64,000 nt of DNA from Rhodopseudomonas sp. P2A-2r (GCF_026015985.1 NZ_CP110389.1:2946001-3010000); one strand, 5' to 3'. Counted from the first letter of the stretch, positions 47,524 to 58,773 are shown. Translations and numbers: made by a program. The notes: generated by a model not told the origin, from the sequence alone.

Positions 47524-47733
47524 ATGGCCGATTTGAAAACCGCCGATATCCGCGCAATGAGCGCCGATCAGATGGAAGACGCCGTCGTCAACCTGAAGAA
47601 AGAGCGCTTCAACCTTCGCTTCCAGCGCGCCACCGGGCAGCTGGAAAACACCTCGCGCCTGCGCGAAGCTCGCCGCGATATCGCACGCATCAAGACCGTC
47701 GCCGCGCAGAAGCGCGACGCGAAGTCGAAGTAA
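47524..47733 (+). CDS. rpmC: 50S ribosomal protein L29
   Basis: A 69-residue helical-hairpin protein at the tunnel exit. [19 protein letters not shown] is the N-terminus and the [14 protein letters not shown] helix is conserved. The ATG at 47524 lies 10 bases after rplP. Confidence 0.96.
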   Translation: MADLKTADIRAMSADQMEDAVVNLKKERFNLRFQRATGQLENTSRLREARRDIARIKTVAAQKRDAKSK

Positions 47734-47743
47734 GGGGCCGAAT

Positions 47744-47992
47744 ATGCCGAAACGTACGCTTCAGGGCGTGGTCGTCAGCGACAAGCAAGCAAAGACGGTT
47801 GTGGTGCGCGTCGATCGCCGCTTCACCCACCCGATCTACAAGAAGACCATCCGCCGCTCGAAGAACTATCACGCGCACGACGAGAACAACGAGTTCAAGC
47901 CGGGCGACATGGTGTGGATCGAGGAGAGCAAGCCGATCTCGAAGTTGAAGCGCTGGACGGTTGTCCGGGGTGAACAGAAGAAAACAGCCTAA
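47744..47992 (+). CDS. rpsQ: 30S ribosomal protein S17
   Basis: An 82-residue OB-fold S17. [20 protein letters not shown] and [19 protein letters not shown] are family blocks. Ten bases after rpmC; then 63 bases to rplN. Confidence 0.97.
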   Translation: MPKRTLQGVVVSDKQAKTVVVRVDRRFTHPIYKKTIRRSKNYHAHDENNEFKPGDMVWIEESKPISKLKRWTVVRGEQKKTA

Positions 47993-48055
47993 GCGCGCCT
48001 TGCGCATCAGATCTACGCGCGACTTTGCGCATTAAAAAGAGGACGAGGTGCATCA

Positions 48056-48424
48056 ATGATTCAGATGCAGACCAACCTCGACGTGGCCGATAATTCAGGC
48101 GCACGCCGTGTTATGTGCATTAAGGTTCTTGGGGGTTCCAAGCGCCGTTATGCTACAGTTGGCGACGTAATTGTCGTGTCAATCAAGGAAGCCATCCCAC
48201 GCGGGAAGGTCAAGAAGGGCGACGTCATGAAGGCCGTCGTGGTTCGTGTCCGCAAGGACATTCGCCGCGCCGACGGATCCGTCATCCGCTTCGACCGCAA
48301 CGCCGCCGTGCTGATCAACAATCAGTCCGAGCCGGTCGGAACCCGCATCTTCGGGCCCGTGCCGCGCGAGCTGCGTGCCAAGAACCATATGAAGATCATC
48401 TCGCTTGCGCCGGAGGTGCTGTAA
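48056..48424 (+). CDS. rplN: 50S ribosomal protein L14
   Basis: A 122-residue L14 that bridges the subunits. [20 protein letters not shown] is the highly conserved start. First gene of the spc block; its TAA overlaps the ATG of rplX (TAATG). Confidence 0.97.
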
Positions 48425-48730
48425 TGGCTGCCAAGATTCGCAAGGGCGATAAGGTCATCGTGCTCACCGGTCGCGACAAGGGGCGCACCGGCGAGGTGTT
48501 CGAGGTTCGTCCGACCGACGGCAAGGCGCTGGTTCGCGGCGTCAACCTCGTGAAGAAGCACCAGAAGCAGACCCAGGCGCAGGAAGGCGGCATCATCTCG
48601 AAAGAGGCGCCGATCCAGCTGTCGAACATTGCCATCGTCGGCAAGGACGGCAAGCCGACCCGCGTGGGTTTCAAAATTCAGGCGGATGGCAAGAAGGTAC
48701 GTATCGCCAAGCGCTCGGGAGCTGAGATCG

Positions 48731-48738
<8 letters not shown>
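48424..48738 (+). CDS. rplX: 50S ribosomal protein L24
   Basis: A 104-residue L24 with a KOW motif near the N-terminus ([19 protein letters not shown]). Starts inside the rplN stop and overlaps rplE by eight bases, so translation of all three is coupled. Confidence 0.97.
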
Positions 48739-49288
<550 letters not shown>

Positions 49289-49331
49289 GAAGCTGACAAG
49301 CCTCTCAAACGCGGAAACCCAGGAGCCAAGC

Positions 49332-49637
49332 ATGGCAAAGAAGAGTTCGATCGAGAAGAACAATCGTCGGAAGAGAATGACCAAGAACGCCGCGCCGAAG
49401 CGTGCGAAGCTCAAGGCCATCATAGCCGACAAGGAACGTCCGATGGAAGAGCGGTTCGCCGCAACGCTGAAGCTCGCCGAGCTGCCGCGCAATTCCTCGG
49501 CTGTCCGCATTCGCAATCGTTGCGAAATCACCGGCCGCTCGCGTGCGGTCTATCGCAAGAACAAGCTCAGCCGTATCGCGCTGCGTGACCTGGGCTCTCG
49601 CGGCCTGGTTCCCGGGCTCGTGAAGTCAAGCTGGTAA
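49332..49637 (+). CDS. rpsN: 30S ribosomal protein S14 (zinc-independent form)
   Basis: A 101-residue S14 of the long type. The CxxC pairs of the short zinc form are absent: only CEITGRSR remains. The C-terminal [21 protein letters not shown] is conserved. Confidence 0.97.
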   Translation: MAKKSSIEKNNRRKRMTKNAAPKRAKLKAIIADKERPMEERFAATLKLAELPRNSSAVRIRNRCEITGRSRAVYRKNKLSRIALRDLGSRGLVPGLVKSSW

Positions 49638-49647
49638 GGGGGCGGGC

Positions 49648-50046
49648 ATGTCAACGCACGATCCAATCAGCGATCTCATCACCCGTATCCGCAACGCGCA
49701 GATGCGCTCCAAGCCGAAGGTTTCGACCCCGGGCTCGAAGATGCGCGCCAATGTGCTCGAAGTGCTGAAGAACGAGGGCTACATCCGTGGCTACGCCAGC
49801 GTCGAGCATTCGAGCGGCCGCAGCGAGCTCGAAGTCGAGCTGAAGTATTTCGATGGCGAACCGGTCATCCGTGAAATCGATCGCGTTTCCAAGCCAGGAC
49901 GTCGTGTTTACGTCTCGGTGAAGAACCTGCCGCGCGTGAAGAACGGTCTTGGCATTTCGGTTTTGTCGACACCCAAGGGAATTATGGCTGACCACGAAGC
50001 GCGCGAAGCGAACGTGGGCGGCGAAGTTCTCTTCACGGTGTTCTGA
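49648..50046 (+). CDS. rpsH: 30S ribosomal protein S8
   Basis: A 132-residue S8, an early 16S rRNA binder and the usual translational repressor of the spc m[22 protein letters not shown] and the C-terminal [19 protein letters not shown] are standard. Confidence 0.97.
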   Translation: MSTHDPISDLITRIRNAQMRSKPKVSTPGSKMRANVLEVLKNEGYIRGYASVEHSSGRSELEVELKYFDGEPVIREIDRVSKPGRRVYVSVKNLPRVKNGLGISVLSTPKGIMADHEAREANVGGEVLFTVF

Positions 50047-50059
50047 GGAAGGATTAGCC

Positions 50060-50594
50060 ATGTCACGCGTTGGCAAAAAGCCAGTCACGGTTACCGCGGG
50101 CGTTACCGCGACCGTCGAAGGCCAGGTCGTCAAGATGAAGGGGCCCAAGGGCCAGCTTCAGTTCGTTGTGCACGACGACGTGTCGGTGAAGCTCGACAAC
50201 GGTTCCATCACGGTGGCACCGCGGGTCGAGACCAACCGCGCACGCGCGCTCTACGGCACCGCACGGGCGCAGATTGCGAGATCTGCTCGAAGGCGTTACC
50301 AAGGGTTTTGAAAAGAAGCTCGACATCACCGGCGTCGGCTATCGTGCCGCGCTGCAGGGCAAGAAGCTGCAGCTCGCGCTCGGCTACAGCCACGATGTCG
50401 TTTACGATATCCCGGAGGGGATCCTGGTCACGGTGCCGAAGCCGACCGAGATCCTGATTTCCGGAAACGATTCGCAACGCGTTGGTCAGGTCGCCGCGGA
50501 GATCCGCAGCTACCGTCCGCCGGAGCCCTACAAGGGCAAGGGCGTCAGATATTCCGACGAGTTTATCTTCCGCAAGGAAGGCAAGAAGAAGTAA
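50060..50594 (+). CDS. rplF: 50S ribosomal protein L6, frameshifted in this sequence
   Basis: The ATG at 50060 gives [15 protein letters not shown] through [12 protein letters not shown]; the remainder ([20 protein letters not shown] to [10 protein letters not shown]) is in another frame. The change occurs at GAGATC 50278-50283: removing one A yields ARAQIASLLEGV, as in homologues, and a 177-residue protein, the expected length. L6 is essential for a functional 50S subunit, so an unbroken gene must exist in the organism. Confidence 0.93.
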
Positions 50595-50605
50595 CGGAGC
50601 CGGTC

Positions 50606-50967
50606 ATGTCGAAACTCAAGATTACGAATGCCCGGCGCAAGCAACGCGTGCGGCTCTCGCTGCGACGGACCGCCAACGGTCGGCCGCGCCTGTCGATCTT
50701 TCGCTCGTCGAAGCATATCTATGCCCAGGTGATCGACGATCTGAAGGGGAGACGCTGGCGTCAGCTTCTTCGCTGGAAAAGGCGATGCGCGATATCGGCA
50801 AGACGGGTGCGGACGTCGATGCGGCGAAGGCGGTCGGCAAGCTGCTGGCAGAGCGCGCGGTCAAGAATGGCGTCAAGGAAGTGGTCTTCGACCGTGGTGG
50901 TTATCTCTACCATGGTCGCGTGAAGGCGCTTGCGGATGCGGCACGCGAGAGCGGGCTCAGCTTCTAA
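50606..50967 (+). CDS. rplR: 50S ribosomal protein L18, frameshifted in this sequence
   Basis: Starts [20 protein letters not shown]; the frame breaks in the G run at 50746-50749 (CTGAAGGGGAGACG). A fifth G restores [20 protein letters not shown] and a 120-residue L18, the normal length, ending [19 protein letters not shown]18 binds 5S rRNA and is essential, so this is probably a homopolymer error. Confidence 0.93.
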
Positions 50968-51042
50968 GCGACTTTGGCTTCGAATTGATATTGAACGGAC
51001 ACAAGGACAGAGGCGAAAGCTTCTCAAGGATTGGAAAACACC

Positions 51043-51615
51043 ATGGCAGGTGAACGCGAGCGCGGTGGCGGCCACAGGGGCGGCCGGGAAGAGCGCGATA
51101 GTGAATTCGTCGACAAGCTGGTCCACATCAACCGTGTGGCGAAGGTCGTCAAGGGCGGCAAGCGCTTCGGTTTCGCCGCGCTGGTCGTGATCGGCGATCA
51201 GAAGGGCAGGGTCGGTTTCGGTCACGGCAAGGCACGTGAAGTTCCCGAAGCCATCCGCAAGGCCACCGAGTCGGCCAAGCGCAACCTGACGCGCGTCGCT
51301 CTGCGCGAGGGTCGCACTTTGCACCACGATATCGCTGGTCGCCACGGTGCGGGCCGCGTCTATCTGCGTGCAGCGCCCGCCGGTACCGGCATCATCGCCG
51401 GCGGCCCGATGCGCGCCGTGTTCGAAAGCCTCGGCGTCCAGGACGTCGTCGCCAAGTCGATCGGTTCGTCGAATCCCTACAACATGGTTCGCGCCACCTT
51501 CGACGCGCTGAAGCATCAGGATTCGCCGCGCTCGGTTGCCGCTCGCCGCAACATCAAGGTGTCCACCCTGCAGTCGCGCCGCGTCGGCGGTGACGCTGAA
51601 GTGGTCGCTGAGTAA
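51043..51615 (+). CDS. rpsE: 30S ribosomal protein S5
   Basis: A 190-residue S5. [20 protein letters not shown] is a basic N-terminal extension; the dsRBD-like domain with [20 protein letters not shown] and the loop linked to spectinomycin and accuracy phenotypes are wild type. A TTG 12 bases upstream is less likely as start. Confidence 0.96.
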   Translation: MAGERERGGGHRGGREERDSEFVDKLVHINRVAKVVKGGKRFGFAALVVIGDQKGRVGFGHGKAREVPEAIRKATESAKRNLTRVALREGRTLHHDIAGRHGAGRVYLRAAPAGTGIIAGGPMRAVFESLGVQDVVAKSIGSSNPYNMVRATFDALKHQDSPRSVAARRNIKVSTLQSRRVGGDAEVVAE

Positions 51616-51638
51616 TCACGACTTTTGGAGTTACCACG

Positions 51639-51833
51639 ATGGCCAAGGCCGTAAAGATGATCAAGGTCGAGCAGATCGGCAGCGCAATCCGCCGCCATCA
51701 TTCGCAGCGCGAGACCTTGATCGGCATGAAGCTCAATAAGATCGGTCGCGTCACCGAACTGCAGGACACTCCTTCGGTTCGCGGCATGATCGCCAAGGTT
51801 CAGCACCTCGTCCGCGTGGTCGAGGATAAGTAA
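51639..51833 (+). CDS. rpmD: 50S ribosomal protein L30
   Basis: A 64-residue L30. [20 protein letters not shown] and [20 protein letters not shown] are family blocks. 116 bases then separate it from rplO, unusually long for this operon; nothing coding was seen there. Confidence 0.96.
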   Translation: MAKAVKMIKVEQIGSAIRRHHSQRETLIGMKLNKIGRVTELQDTPSVRGMIAKVQHLVRVVEDK

Positions 51834-51949
51834 GCTCACGTCGCCTTTAGGCAGCCGCAGGGTCGGCTGTACCAGGTGACAACCGACGCTCCTTCGAGGC
51901 CCGGGATGACCGCGGCCTCAGGACGGCGGCTCGATAGAGGAAAAGAACG

Positions 51950-52443
51950 ATGAAGCTCAGCGATATCGCCGATAACGCCGGCTCCCGCAAAAGCGTATGC
52001 GCGTCGGCCGTGGTATCGGCTCCGGCAAGGGCAAGACCTCGGGCCGTGGCGGCAAGGGTCAGACCGCTCGTTCAGGCGTGCGCATCAAGGGCTTCGAAGG
52101 CGGCCAGATGCCGTTGCATCGTCGTCTGCCGAAGCGCGGCTTCAACAACATCTTCCGGCTCGATTTCGCCGAGATCAACTTGGACCGTCTGCAGGACGCC
52201 GTGGATGCCAAGACGCTGGACATCTCGGCCGTGATCAACGCGGCATCGCTGGTCAAGGCCCGCATCATCCGTCGCGTCAAGGACGGCGTCCGGGTGCTCG
52301 GCCGCGGCGAGATCAAGGCCAAGCTGAACATCGAAGTCCACGGCGCCTCGAAGTCGGCGATCGAAGCCATCGAGAAGGCTGGCGGCACCGTGAAGATCCT
52401 GGCGGCCCCCAAGAAGGCCAAGGACGAAGGCGAAGCGGCGTAA
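51950..52443 (+). CDS. rplO: 50S ribosomal protein L15, frameshifted in this sequence
   Basis: The N-terminus [14 protein letters not shown] is in one frame and [20 protein letters not shown] onward in another. The junction is the A run at 51989-51992: five A would read [12 protein letters not shown], the universally conserved sequence. The corrected product is about 164 residues. Homopolymer error is the likely cause. Confidence 0.93.
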
Positions 52444-52540
52444 CATCTGCGTCATCGTCCGCGACAGCGGACGGCCTTGCGCGATGTGGCGGTAGATTTT
52501 ATCAATGCCGAGCACCAAATGATGTCCGGCGTCTGCCGAG

Positions 52541-52559
52541 TGCCCCGATTTTCGGGGCA
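52541..52559 (+). other. Hairpin in the rplO-secY spacer
   Basis: TGCCCCGA (52541-52548) pairs with TCGGGGCA (52552-52559). A second one, CGTCCGC/GCGGACG, is at 52456-52473. Neither has a T tract; they may reduce or process the transcript before secY. Confidence 0.5.
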
Positions 52560-52592
52560 TGACGGCGCGAAGGGCGCGGGAGAAAGACAATA

Positions 52593-53924
52593 ATGGTCTC
52601 TGCAGCAGAACAACTCGCAGCAAACCTCAACTTTTCGGCCCTCGGCAAGGCCGATGAACTGAAGAAGCGGATCTGGTTCACACTGGGTGCGCTTCTTGTT
52701 TATCGGTTTGGCACCTACATCCCGCTGCCGGGCATCGATCCGTCTGCCTGGGAGCAGGTGTTCAAGTCGCAGGCGGGCGGCATTCTCGGCATGTTCAACA
52801 TGTTCGCCGGCGGCGGTATCAACCGCATGGCGATATTCGCGCTGAACATCATGCCGTATATCTCGGCGTCGATCATCATTCAGCTGCTGACCACCGTGTC
52901 GCCGCAGCTCGAAGCCCTCAAGAAAGAGGGCGAATCCGGCCGCAAGACCCTCAACCAGTACACCCGCTACCTGACCGTCATCCTGGCCGCGTTCCAGTCC
53001 TACGGCATCGCCGTCGGCCTGCAGGGCGCCGGCAACGTGGTCAGTGAGCCCGGGATGTTCTTCCTGATCTCGACCTCGGTGACGCTCACCGGCGGCACCA
53101 TGTTCCTGATGTGGCTGGGCGAACAGATCACCTCGCGCGGCATCGGCAACGGCATTTCGCTGATCATCCTGTCGGGCATCGTCGCCGAACTGCCGTCGGC
53201 GCTGGCCAACATGCTCGAGCTCGGGCGCCAGGGTGCGCTGTCGACCGGCCTGATCCTGGTCGTGATCGTCATGGCCGTCGTCGTCATCGCCTTCATCGTG
53301 TTCATGGAGCGGGCCCAGCGTCGGCTGCTGATCCAGTATCCGAAGCGCCAGGTCGGCAACAAGATGTTCGAGGGCCAGTCCTCGCATCTGCCGCTGAAGC
53401 TCAACACCTCGGGCGTGATCCCGCCGATCTTCGCGTCGTCGCTGCTGCTACTGCCTGCCACGGTTGCCAACTTCAACGCCGGCAAGGGGCCGGAGTGGTT
53501 TCAGTGGATCACGACCCAGCTCGGCCATGGCCGTCCGCTGTTCCTGGTCATGTACATCGCGCTGATCGTGTTCTTCGCGTTCTTCTATACGGCGATCGTG
53601 TTCAATCCGACCGAGACCGCCGACAACCTGAAGAAGCACGGCGGCTTCATTCCGGGCATCCGTCCGGGCGAGCGCACCGCCGAATACATCGACTACGTGC
53701 TGTCGCGCATCACCGTGCTGGGTGCGGCCTATCTGGCGGTCGTCTGTCTGATTCCCGAGATCCTGATCTCCTACGCCTCGGTGCCGTTCTACTTCGGCGG
53801 CACGTCGCTGCTGATCGTGGTCAGCGTGACCATGGATACCGTGGCGCAGGTGCAGGGCTATCTGCTGGCTCACCAGTACGAAGGACTGATCCGTAAATCC
53901 AAGCTGAGGGGCCGCCGCAAATGA
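52593..53924 (+). CDS. secY: Preprotein translocase subunit SecY
   Basis: A 443-residue channel protein with ten membrane helices. The plug/helix 2 area ([20 protein letters not shown]) and the cytosolic loop [20 protein letters not shown] are present; the C-terminal tail [14 protein letters not shown] is standard. The stop overlaps the adk start by four bases. Confidence 0.97.
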   Translation: MVSAAEQLAANLNFSALGKADELKKRIWFTLGALLVYRFGTYIPLPGIDPSAWEQVFKSQAGGILGMFNMFAGGGINRMAIFALNIMPYISASIIIQLLTTVSPQLEALKKEGESGRKTLNQYTRYLTVILAAFQSYGIAVGLQGAGNVVSEPGMFFLISTSVTLTGGTMFLMWLGEQITSRGIGNGISLIILSGIVAELPSALANMLELGRQGALSTGLILVVIVMAVVVIAFIVFMERAQRRLLIQYPKRQVGNKMFEGQSSHLPLKLNTSGVIPPIFASSLLLLPATVANFNAGKGPEWFQWITTQLGHGRPLFLVMYIALIVFFAFFYTAIVFNPTETADNLKKHGGFIPGIRPGERTAEYIDYVLSRITVLGAAYLAVVCLIPEILISYASVPFYFGGTSLLIVVSVTMDTVAQVQGYLLAHQYEGLIRKSKLRGRRK

Positions 53925-54850
53925 GGTTGATTCTTCTCGGGCCGCCGGGGGCGGGCAAGGGAACGCAGGCACTTCGACTCGTAGAGCGTCACCACATCGT
54001 TCAACTCTCCACCGGCGACATGTTGCGTGCCGCCGTCAAGGCCGAGACCGAGATCGGCCTCAAGGCCAAGGACATCATGGCCGCCGGCGGCCTGGTGCCT
54101 GATGAGGTTGTGATCGGCATCATTTCCGACCGCATCGAACAGCCCGACGCCGCCAACGGTTTCATCCTCGACGGCTTTCCGCGCACCGTGCCGCAGGCAG
54201 AGGCGCTCGACAGCCTGCTGAAGTCCAAGGGCCTCAAGCTCGACGCCGCGGTCGAACTGCGTGTCAACGAAAGCGCGCTGCTGCAGCGGGTCGAGGCGCG
54301 AGTCGCCGAAATGACCGCGCGCGGCGAAGTGGTTCGCGTCGACGATACGCCGGAAGTGCTGGCCAAGCGGCTGGCAAGCTACCGCACCTCGACCGAGCCG
54401 CTGGTCCATTACTATTCGGAGAAGCGCAAGCTGGTCACCATCGACGGCATGATGCCGATCGAGGAGGTGACGCAGGAAATCAACCGGGTGCTCGCCGCCA
54501 TGATGGCAAGCGACAAGCCGGTGAAGAAGACGACCAAGAAGTCGGCGCGCAAGTCCGCCAGGAAGGTATCCGCCGTGAAGGCCGAATCGGCCCCCAAGGC
54601 AGCCAAGAAAACCGTCAAGAAAACTGCCAAAAAGGCGGCCAAGAAGGCCTCGAAGCCGGCGGCCAAGGTCGCCAAAACGGCCAAGAAGGCTACGAAGCCG
54701 GCCAAGACGAGCAAGAAATCGACCGCCAAGGCGGCGAAAACGAGTTCCGCCAGGACCAAGGCCAAGTCGGCCGGCCCGGCGGCCCGGAAAGTGACCAAGA
54801 AAGCGGCAAAAACCGCCAAGAAGTCCGCGAAAAAGCGCAGCAAGCGCTAG
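53921..54850 (+). CDS. adk: Adenylate kinase with a histone H1-like C-terminal extension
   Basis: Residues 1 to about 195 are a complete short-LID adenylate kinase: P-loop [10 protein letters not shown], the NMP-binding [20 protein letters not shown], and the LID arginine in [10 protein letters not shown]. Residues about 195-309 are a disordered tail of repeated KKxAKK, TAKK and SARK units: 39 Lys in 112 residues and only two acids. The tail resembles bacterial histone H1-like proteins and should bind nucleic acid. It is encoded in frame with no break, so it is part of the protein. Co-translated with secY (ATGA overlap). Confidence 0.9.
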   Translation: MRLILLGPPGAGKGTQALRLVERHHIVQLSTGDMLRAAVKAETEIGLKAKDIMAAGGLVPDEVVIGIISDRIEQPDAANGFILDGFPRTVPQAEALDSLLKSKGLKLDAAVELRVNESALLQRVEARVAEMTARGEVVRVDDTPEVLAKRLASYRTSTEPLVHYYSEKRKLVTIDGMMPIEEVTQEINRVLAAMMASDKPVKKTTKKSARKSARKVSAVKAESAPKAAKKTVKKTAKKAAKKASKPAAKVAKTAKKATKPAKTSKKSTAKAAKTSSARTKAKSAGPAARKVTKKAAKTAKKSAKKRSKR

Positions 54851-55032
54851 AGGCGGTTGACGAAGCGAAGTTGAATCCTTTAATAAGGCCCCGTATCCAG
54901 TCGGATGTATTTCCAACGATGCCGGGCCCCACCAATTCAGGGGACGGGCGTCGTGTATCGCGTTTGCGGTAACCCGCCCGACAGAATGAATATAATGCCG
55001 GTCCGTGATGGACTGGTGACAGGAGAGAAGTC

Positions 55033-55401
55033 TTGGCCCGTATCGCCGGTGTGAACATCCCGACCAACAAGCGCGCTCTGATTGCGCTGCAGTACATTCA
55101 TGGCATCGGCCAGAAGCACGCGGCCGATATCCTCGAGAAGGTGAAGATCCCTTCGGATCGCCGCGTCAATCAACTCAGCGACGCTGAAGTTCTGCAGATC
55201 CGTGAAGTGATCGACCGCGACTATATGGTTGAGGGCGATCTTCGTCGCGAGACCGGCATGAACATCAAGCGTTTGATGGACCTCGGCTGCTATCGCGGCC
55301 TGCGTCATCGTCGCGGTCTGCCGGTTCGTGGCCAGCGCACGCATACCAATGCGCGTACCCGCAAGGGTCCGGCCAAGTCGATCGCCGGTAAGAAGAAGTA
55401 A
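55033..55401 (+). CDS. rpsM: 30S ribosomal protein S13
   Basis: A 122-residue S13. The start codon is TTG at 55033 (TTGGCCCGTATCGCC), with a perfect AGGAGAG five bases upstream; [20 protein letters not shown] is the universal N-terminus. The C-terminal tail [20 protein letters not shown] reaches the tRNA. 182 bases separate it from adk, unlike the tight packing before. Confidence 0.96.
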   Translation: MARIAGVNIPTNKRALIALQYIHGIGQKHAADILEKVKIPSDRRVNQLSDAEVLQIREVIDRDYMVEGDLRRETGMNIKRLMDLGCYRGLRHRRGLPVRGQRTHTNARTRKGPAKSIAGKKK

Positions 55402-55508
55402 TCTGCTGGTTTGAATTAGCAGGAGCGGGCCTCGGTCCGCTTCTGTCGTTATTTTTGGTGTAGCCGCTGGCACTACGGCGGCGTTCGAGATCCTCTGAAA
55501 GGTTTGAT

Positions 55509-55899
55509 ATGGGCAAGGAAGCCACACGCGTCCGCCGTCGTGAACGCAAGAACATTGCATCCGGCATTGCGCACGTGAACTCGTCGTTCAACAACACGAC
55601 CATCACCATCACCGACGCGCAGGGCAACACCATTGCCTGGTCGTCGGCCGGCACGATGGGCTTCAAGGGGTCGCGCAAGTCGACCCCTTATGCCGCGCAG
55701 GTCGCCGCAGAGGACGTGTCGAAGAAGGCGCAGGAGCACGGCATGCGCACGCTGGAAGTCGAAGTCGCTGGTCCCGGTTCGGGCCGCGAGATCGGCGCTG
55801 CGCGCTCTGCAGGCCGCGGGCTTCACGGTGACCTCGATCCGCGACGTCACCACGATCCCGCACAACGGTTGCCGTCCGCGCAAGCGTCGGCGCGTTTGA
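55509..55899 (+). CDS. rpsK: 30S ribosomal protein S11, frameshifted in this sequence
   Basis: [20 protein letters not shown] to GPGSGRE is one frame; [18 protein letters not shown] to the stop at 55897-55899 is another. The break is at GAGATC 55788-55793. With one A removed the sequence reads [16 protein letters not shown]; the GRES motif is nearly invariant in S11, so the true base sequence is almost certainly GAGTC. The corrected protein is 129 residues, the usual size. Confidence 0.95.
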
Positions 55900-55908
55900 T
55901 TTGATGCT

Positions 55909-55938
55909 CGCGGACAGCCCGGCTGTCCGCGACTTTTT
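55909..55938 (+). terminator. Intrinsic terminator between rpsK and rpoA
   Basis: CGCGGACAG (55909-55917), loop CCCGG, CTGTCCGCG (55923-55931), then AC and TTTTT. A nine-pair stem with a T tract inside the alpha operon, nine bases after rpsK. Confidence 0.75.
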
Positions 55939-56013
55939 GTTTGATGTGTATCGCGCGGGCTGATCCGCGCTCTCCAACGCCAGTGATCTTGACGGCAGGA
56001 TCTCTTGGCAGTG

Positions 56014-57045
56014 ATGGGTGAAACAGTGACGATCCAGAAAAATTGGCAAGAACTGATCCGACCCAACAAGCTTGTGGTCACCCCCGGCAGCGACCCGACC
56101 CGTTTCGCGACCCTGGTTGCTGAGCCCCTCGAGCGCGGCTTCGGCCAGACGCTGGGCAACGCCCTGCGTCGCATCCTGCTGTCCTCGCTGCAGGGCGCAG
56201 CCGTGCAGTCGGTGCACATCGACGGCGTGCTGCATGAATTCTCGTCGATCGCGGGTGTCCGCGAGGACGTCACCGACATCGTGCTGAACGTCAAGGACAT
56301 CGCGATCAAGATGCTCGGCGAAGGCCCGAAGCGCATGGTCGTGAAGAAGCAGGGCCCGGGCGCCGTCACCGCCGGCGACATCCAGACCGTGGGCGACGTT
56401 ACCGTGCTGAACCCCGATCTGCAGATCTGCACCCTCGACGAGGGCGCCGAGATCCGCATGGAGTTCACCGTCGCTTCCGGCAAGGGCTACGTCGCCGCCG
56501 AGCACAACCGTCCGGAAGACGCGCCGATCGGCCTGATCCCGGTCGACAGCCTGTATTCTCCGGTGCGCAAGGTGTCGTACAAGGTCGAGAACACCCGCGA
56601 GGGCCAGATCCTCGATTACGACAAGCTGACCATGACCATCGAGACCAATGGCGGGATCACGCCGGATGACGCCGTGGCCTATGCCGCGCGCATCCTGCAG
56701 GACCAGCTCAACGTGTTCGTGAACTTCGAAGAGCCCCGCAAGGAAGTCGCGCAGGAGATCATTCCGGATCTCGCCTTCAACCCGGCGTTCCTCAAGAAGG
56801 TCGACGAGCTCGAACTGTCGGTTCGTTCGGCAAACTGCCTGAAGAACGACAACATCGTCTACATCGGCGATCTCGTGCAGAAGTCGGAAGCCGAAATGCT
56901 CCGCACCCCGAACTTCGGTCGCAAGTCGCTGAACGAAATCAAGGAAGTGCTGGCACAGATGGGTCTGCACCTCGGCATGGAAGTGCCCGGCTGGCCGCCG
57001 GAAAACATCGACGAGCTGGCCAAGCGTTTCGAAGACCACTACTAG
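56014..57045 (+). CDS. rpoA: DNA-directed RNA polymerase subunit alpha
   Basis: A 343-residue alpha subunit. The N-terminal domain ([20 protein letters not shown]) dimerises; the C-terminal domain ([20 protein letters not shown]) binds UP elements and activators. The ATG at 56014 gives [11 protein letters not shown], the usual start in related species; a TTG nine bases upstream lies closer to AGGA and cannot be excluded. A terminator-like hairpin lies between rpsK and this gene. Confidence 0.97.
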   Translation: MGETVTIQKNWQELIRPNKLVVTPGSDPTRFATLVAEPLERGFGQTLGNALRRILLSSLQGAAVQSVHIDGVLHEFSSIAGVREDVTDIVLNVKDIAIKMLGEGPKRMVVKKQGPGAVTAGDIQTVGDVTVLNPDLQICTLDEGAEIRMEFTVASGKGYVAAEHNRPEDAPIGLIPVDSLYSPVRKVSYKVENTREGQILDYDKLTMTIETNGGITPDDAVAYAARILQDQLNVFVNFEEPRKEVAQEIIPDLAFNPAFLKKVDELELSVRSANCLKNDNIVYIGDLVQKSEAEMLRTPNFGRKSLNEIKEVLAQMGLHLGMEVPGWPPENIDELAKRFEDHY

Positions 57046-57158
57046 AATCGAATTGGCGTGGCCGGGTCATCCCGGCCATCGCTTCGGGGCGAACGCAGGC
57101 AGCCCACCTGAAACATGTCCGACGAACCGTCGTGGCAATTGAATAAGGACTACACATC

Positions 57159-57575
57159 ATGCGTCACGGTAAGGTTCATCGTAAGCTCAACCGCACTGCT
57201 GAACATCGCAAGGCGATGTTCGCCAACATGTGCGCGTCGCTGATCAAGCACGAGCAGATCGTCACCACGCTGCCGAAGGCCAAGGAGCTCCGCCCGATCG
57301 TGGAGAAGCTGGTCACCCTCGGCAAGAAGGGCGGCCTGCACATGCGCCGCCAGGCGATCAGCGAAATGAAGGATCAGGATCAGGTCCGCAAGCTGTTCGA
57401 CGTGATCGCCAAGCGCTACGCCGACCGCCAGGGCGGCTACACCCGCATCATCAAGGCAGGCTTCCGCTACGGCGACAACGCGCCGATGGCCGTCATCGAG
57501 TTCGTCGATCGCGACGAGGATGCCAAGGGCCTCGATTCCGGTCCGACCCAGGAAAAGAAGTCGGAAGCGGCGTAA
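57159..57575 (+). CDS. rplQ: 50S ribosomal protein L17
   Basis: A 138-residue L17. [20 protein letters not shown] is the conserved start; a charged C-terminal extension ([13 protein letters not shown]) follows the core. It is the last gene of the ribosomal block and is followed by a strong terminator. Confidence 0.97.
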   Translation: MRHGKVHRKLNRTAEHRKAMFANMCASLIKHEQIVTTLPKAKELRPIVEKLVTLGKKGGLHMRRQAISEMKDQDQVRKLFDVIAKRYADRQGGYTRIIKAGFRYGDNAPMAVIEFVDRDEDAKGLDSGPTQEKKSEAA

Positions 57576-57595
57576 GCCACTTCCATCGCGGTTTT

Positions 57596-57626
57596 AAAAG
57601 CGGCGCCTTGTGCGCCGCTTTTTTAT
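57596..57626 (+). terminator. Intrinsic terminator after rplQ
   Basis: AAAAGCGGCGC (57596-57606) pairs with GCGCCGCTTTT (57612-57622), loop CTTGT, followed by more T. End of the alpha operon. Confidence 0.93.
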
Positions 57627-57637
57627 TGAGCGCCCGG

Positions 57638-58690
57638 ATGAACAAGCGGTCTGGAAATTTCGATCTGATGCGCCTGGTCGCTTCGTTCATGGTGCTGTGG
57701 TCGCACCAGTTCGCGCTGACCGGTTTTCCGGAGCAGGCGATTCCATGGGCCGCCACCTGGGGCGGATTCGGCGTCCTGATTTTCTTCGCCATCAGCGGCT
57801 ATCTGAATGCGCAGAGCTTGTTCAGGTCGCAGTCGGTCGCCGTCTTTCTGACCAGCCGCGCGTTCCGCATCTTTCCGGCGCTGGTCGTCTGCGTCGCGTT
57901 CTGCATCGTTCTCGGCGCCTGCGTCACCACGCGGGAGTGGCCAGCCTATCTGCTGCCGGAAGGCGGCCTGTTCGCGCGCAACGCACCGCTATCGTTCCTG
58001 TGGCGAAATTCAACGCTGTTGTTCGGGCTCGACTACGAGCTTCCCGGCGTGTTCGACGCCAACATCTATCCGAGGGCCGTCAACGGCTCGCTCTGGACCC
58101 TGCCGCACGAGGTGAAGCTATACCTCGCAATGGCCATCATTGCGGTCTGTTGCCGGTTCAAGCCGATGGTCTTTGCCGTTGTCATGATTGCCGGCGTTGC
58201 GGCGCTGATGCTGTTCGGCCTGGCGCGGCCGCTCGCACCGCTGCTCGACGGGAAATATCTTGCCACCTTCGCGGTCATCTTTGCCTCCGGCGCCGGCCTT
58301 GCGCTGCTCGAGCGACGGATCGGATTGGTCCCGGCATTGGCGACGATGGCATTGCTGTTGCTGGGGTTCGCGATTGGCGACAGTGGCAGTGCGGGATTTC
58401 TTGTCGCAGTCGTCATCGGCTGCGTGGTGCTGAACCGGGTGCCGCTGCCGTCCTGGCTGATGCCCAGGGCGGACATTTCCTACGGCGTCTACCTGTACGC
58501 GTTTCCGGTCCAGCAACTGGTGTCGAACTGGTCCGGAAGTTTCTGGATCCGGCTCGGCATGGTCGTCGTGATCGTGACCATCCTGGCCATCCTTTCTGCG
58601 CGATATGTCGAGCAGCCTGCGTTGCGGTTGCGTAAGAGGCTCGGGCGATCTGACAATTCAGGCCTTCCGTCGCGCGGTCCGGCTCACTAG
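57638..58690 (+). CDS. Acyltransferase 3 family membrane protein (OafA/NodX-like)
   Basis: A 350-residue integral membrane acyltransferase. The N-terminal NFDLMRLVASFMVLWSHQFA contains the family His in the first helix, followed by SRAFRIFPAL, another conserved block, and about nine further helices. Such enzymes add acetyl or other acyl groups to polysaccharide, lipid A or peptidoglycan; the target here is unknown. The ATG at 57638 falls 12 bases after the rplQ terminator, so its promoter must be within or upstream of that hairpin. Confidence 0.85.
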   Translation: MNKRSGNFDLMRLVASFMVLWSHQFALTGFPEQAIPWAATWGGFGVLIFFAISGYLNAQSLFRSQSVAVFLTSRAFRIFPALVVCVAFCIVLGACVTTREWPAYLLPEGGLFARNAPLSFLWRNSTLLFGLDYELPGVFDANIYPRAVNGSLWTLPHEVKLYLAMAIIAVCCRFKPMVFAVVMIAGVAALMLFGLARPLAPLLDGKYLATFAVIFASGAGLALLERRIGLVPALATMALLLLGFAIGDSGSAGFLVAVVIGCVVLNRVPLPSWLMPRADISYGVYLYAFPVQQLVSNWSGSFWIRLGMVVVIVTILAILSARYVEQPALRLRKRLGRSDNSGLPSRGPAH

Positions 58691-58773
58691 CTAAACTTTC
58701 AGCTTGCGAGTGGCGGGGCAGGTGTTTCGCAGAACGTCGCCGGCGCGATGCAACTCATGACGAGCGGGAGAAA

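Noticed and set aside
50278..55793. Programmed ribosomal frameshifting in rplF, rplR, rplO and rpsK
   Set aside because: No shared slippery heptamer, pseudoknot or alternative product; both +1 and -1 directions are needed; and each is repaired by one base to the family sequence. Sequence error is simpler.
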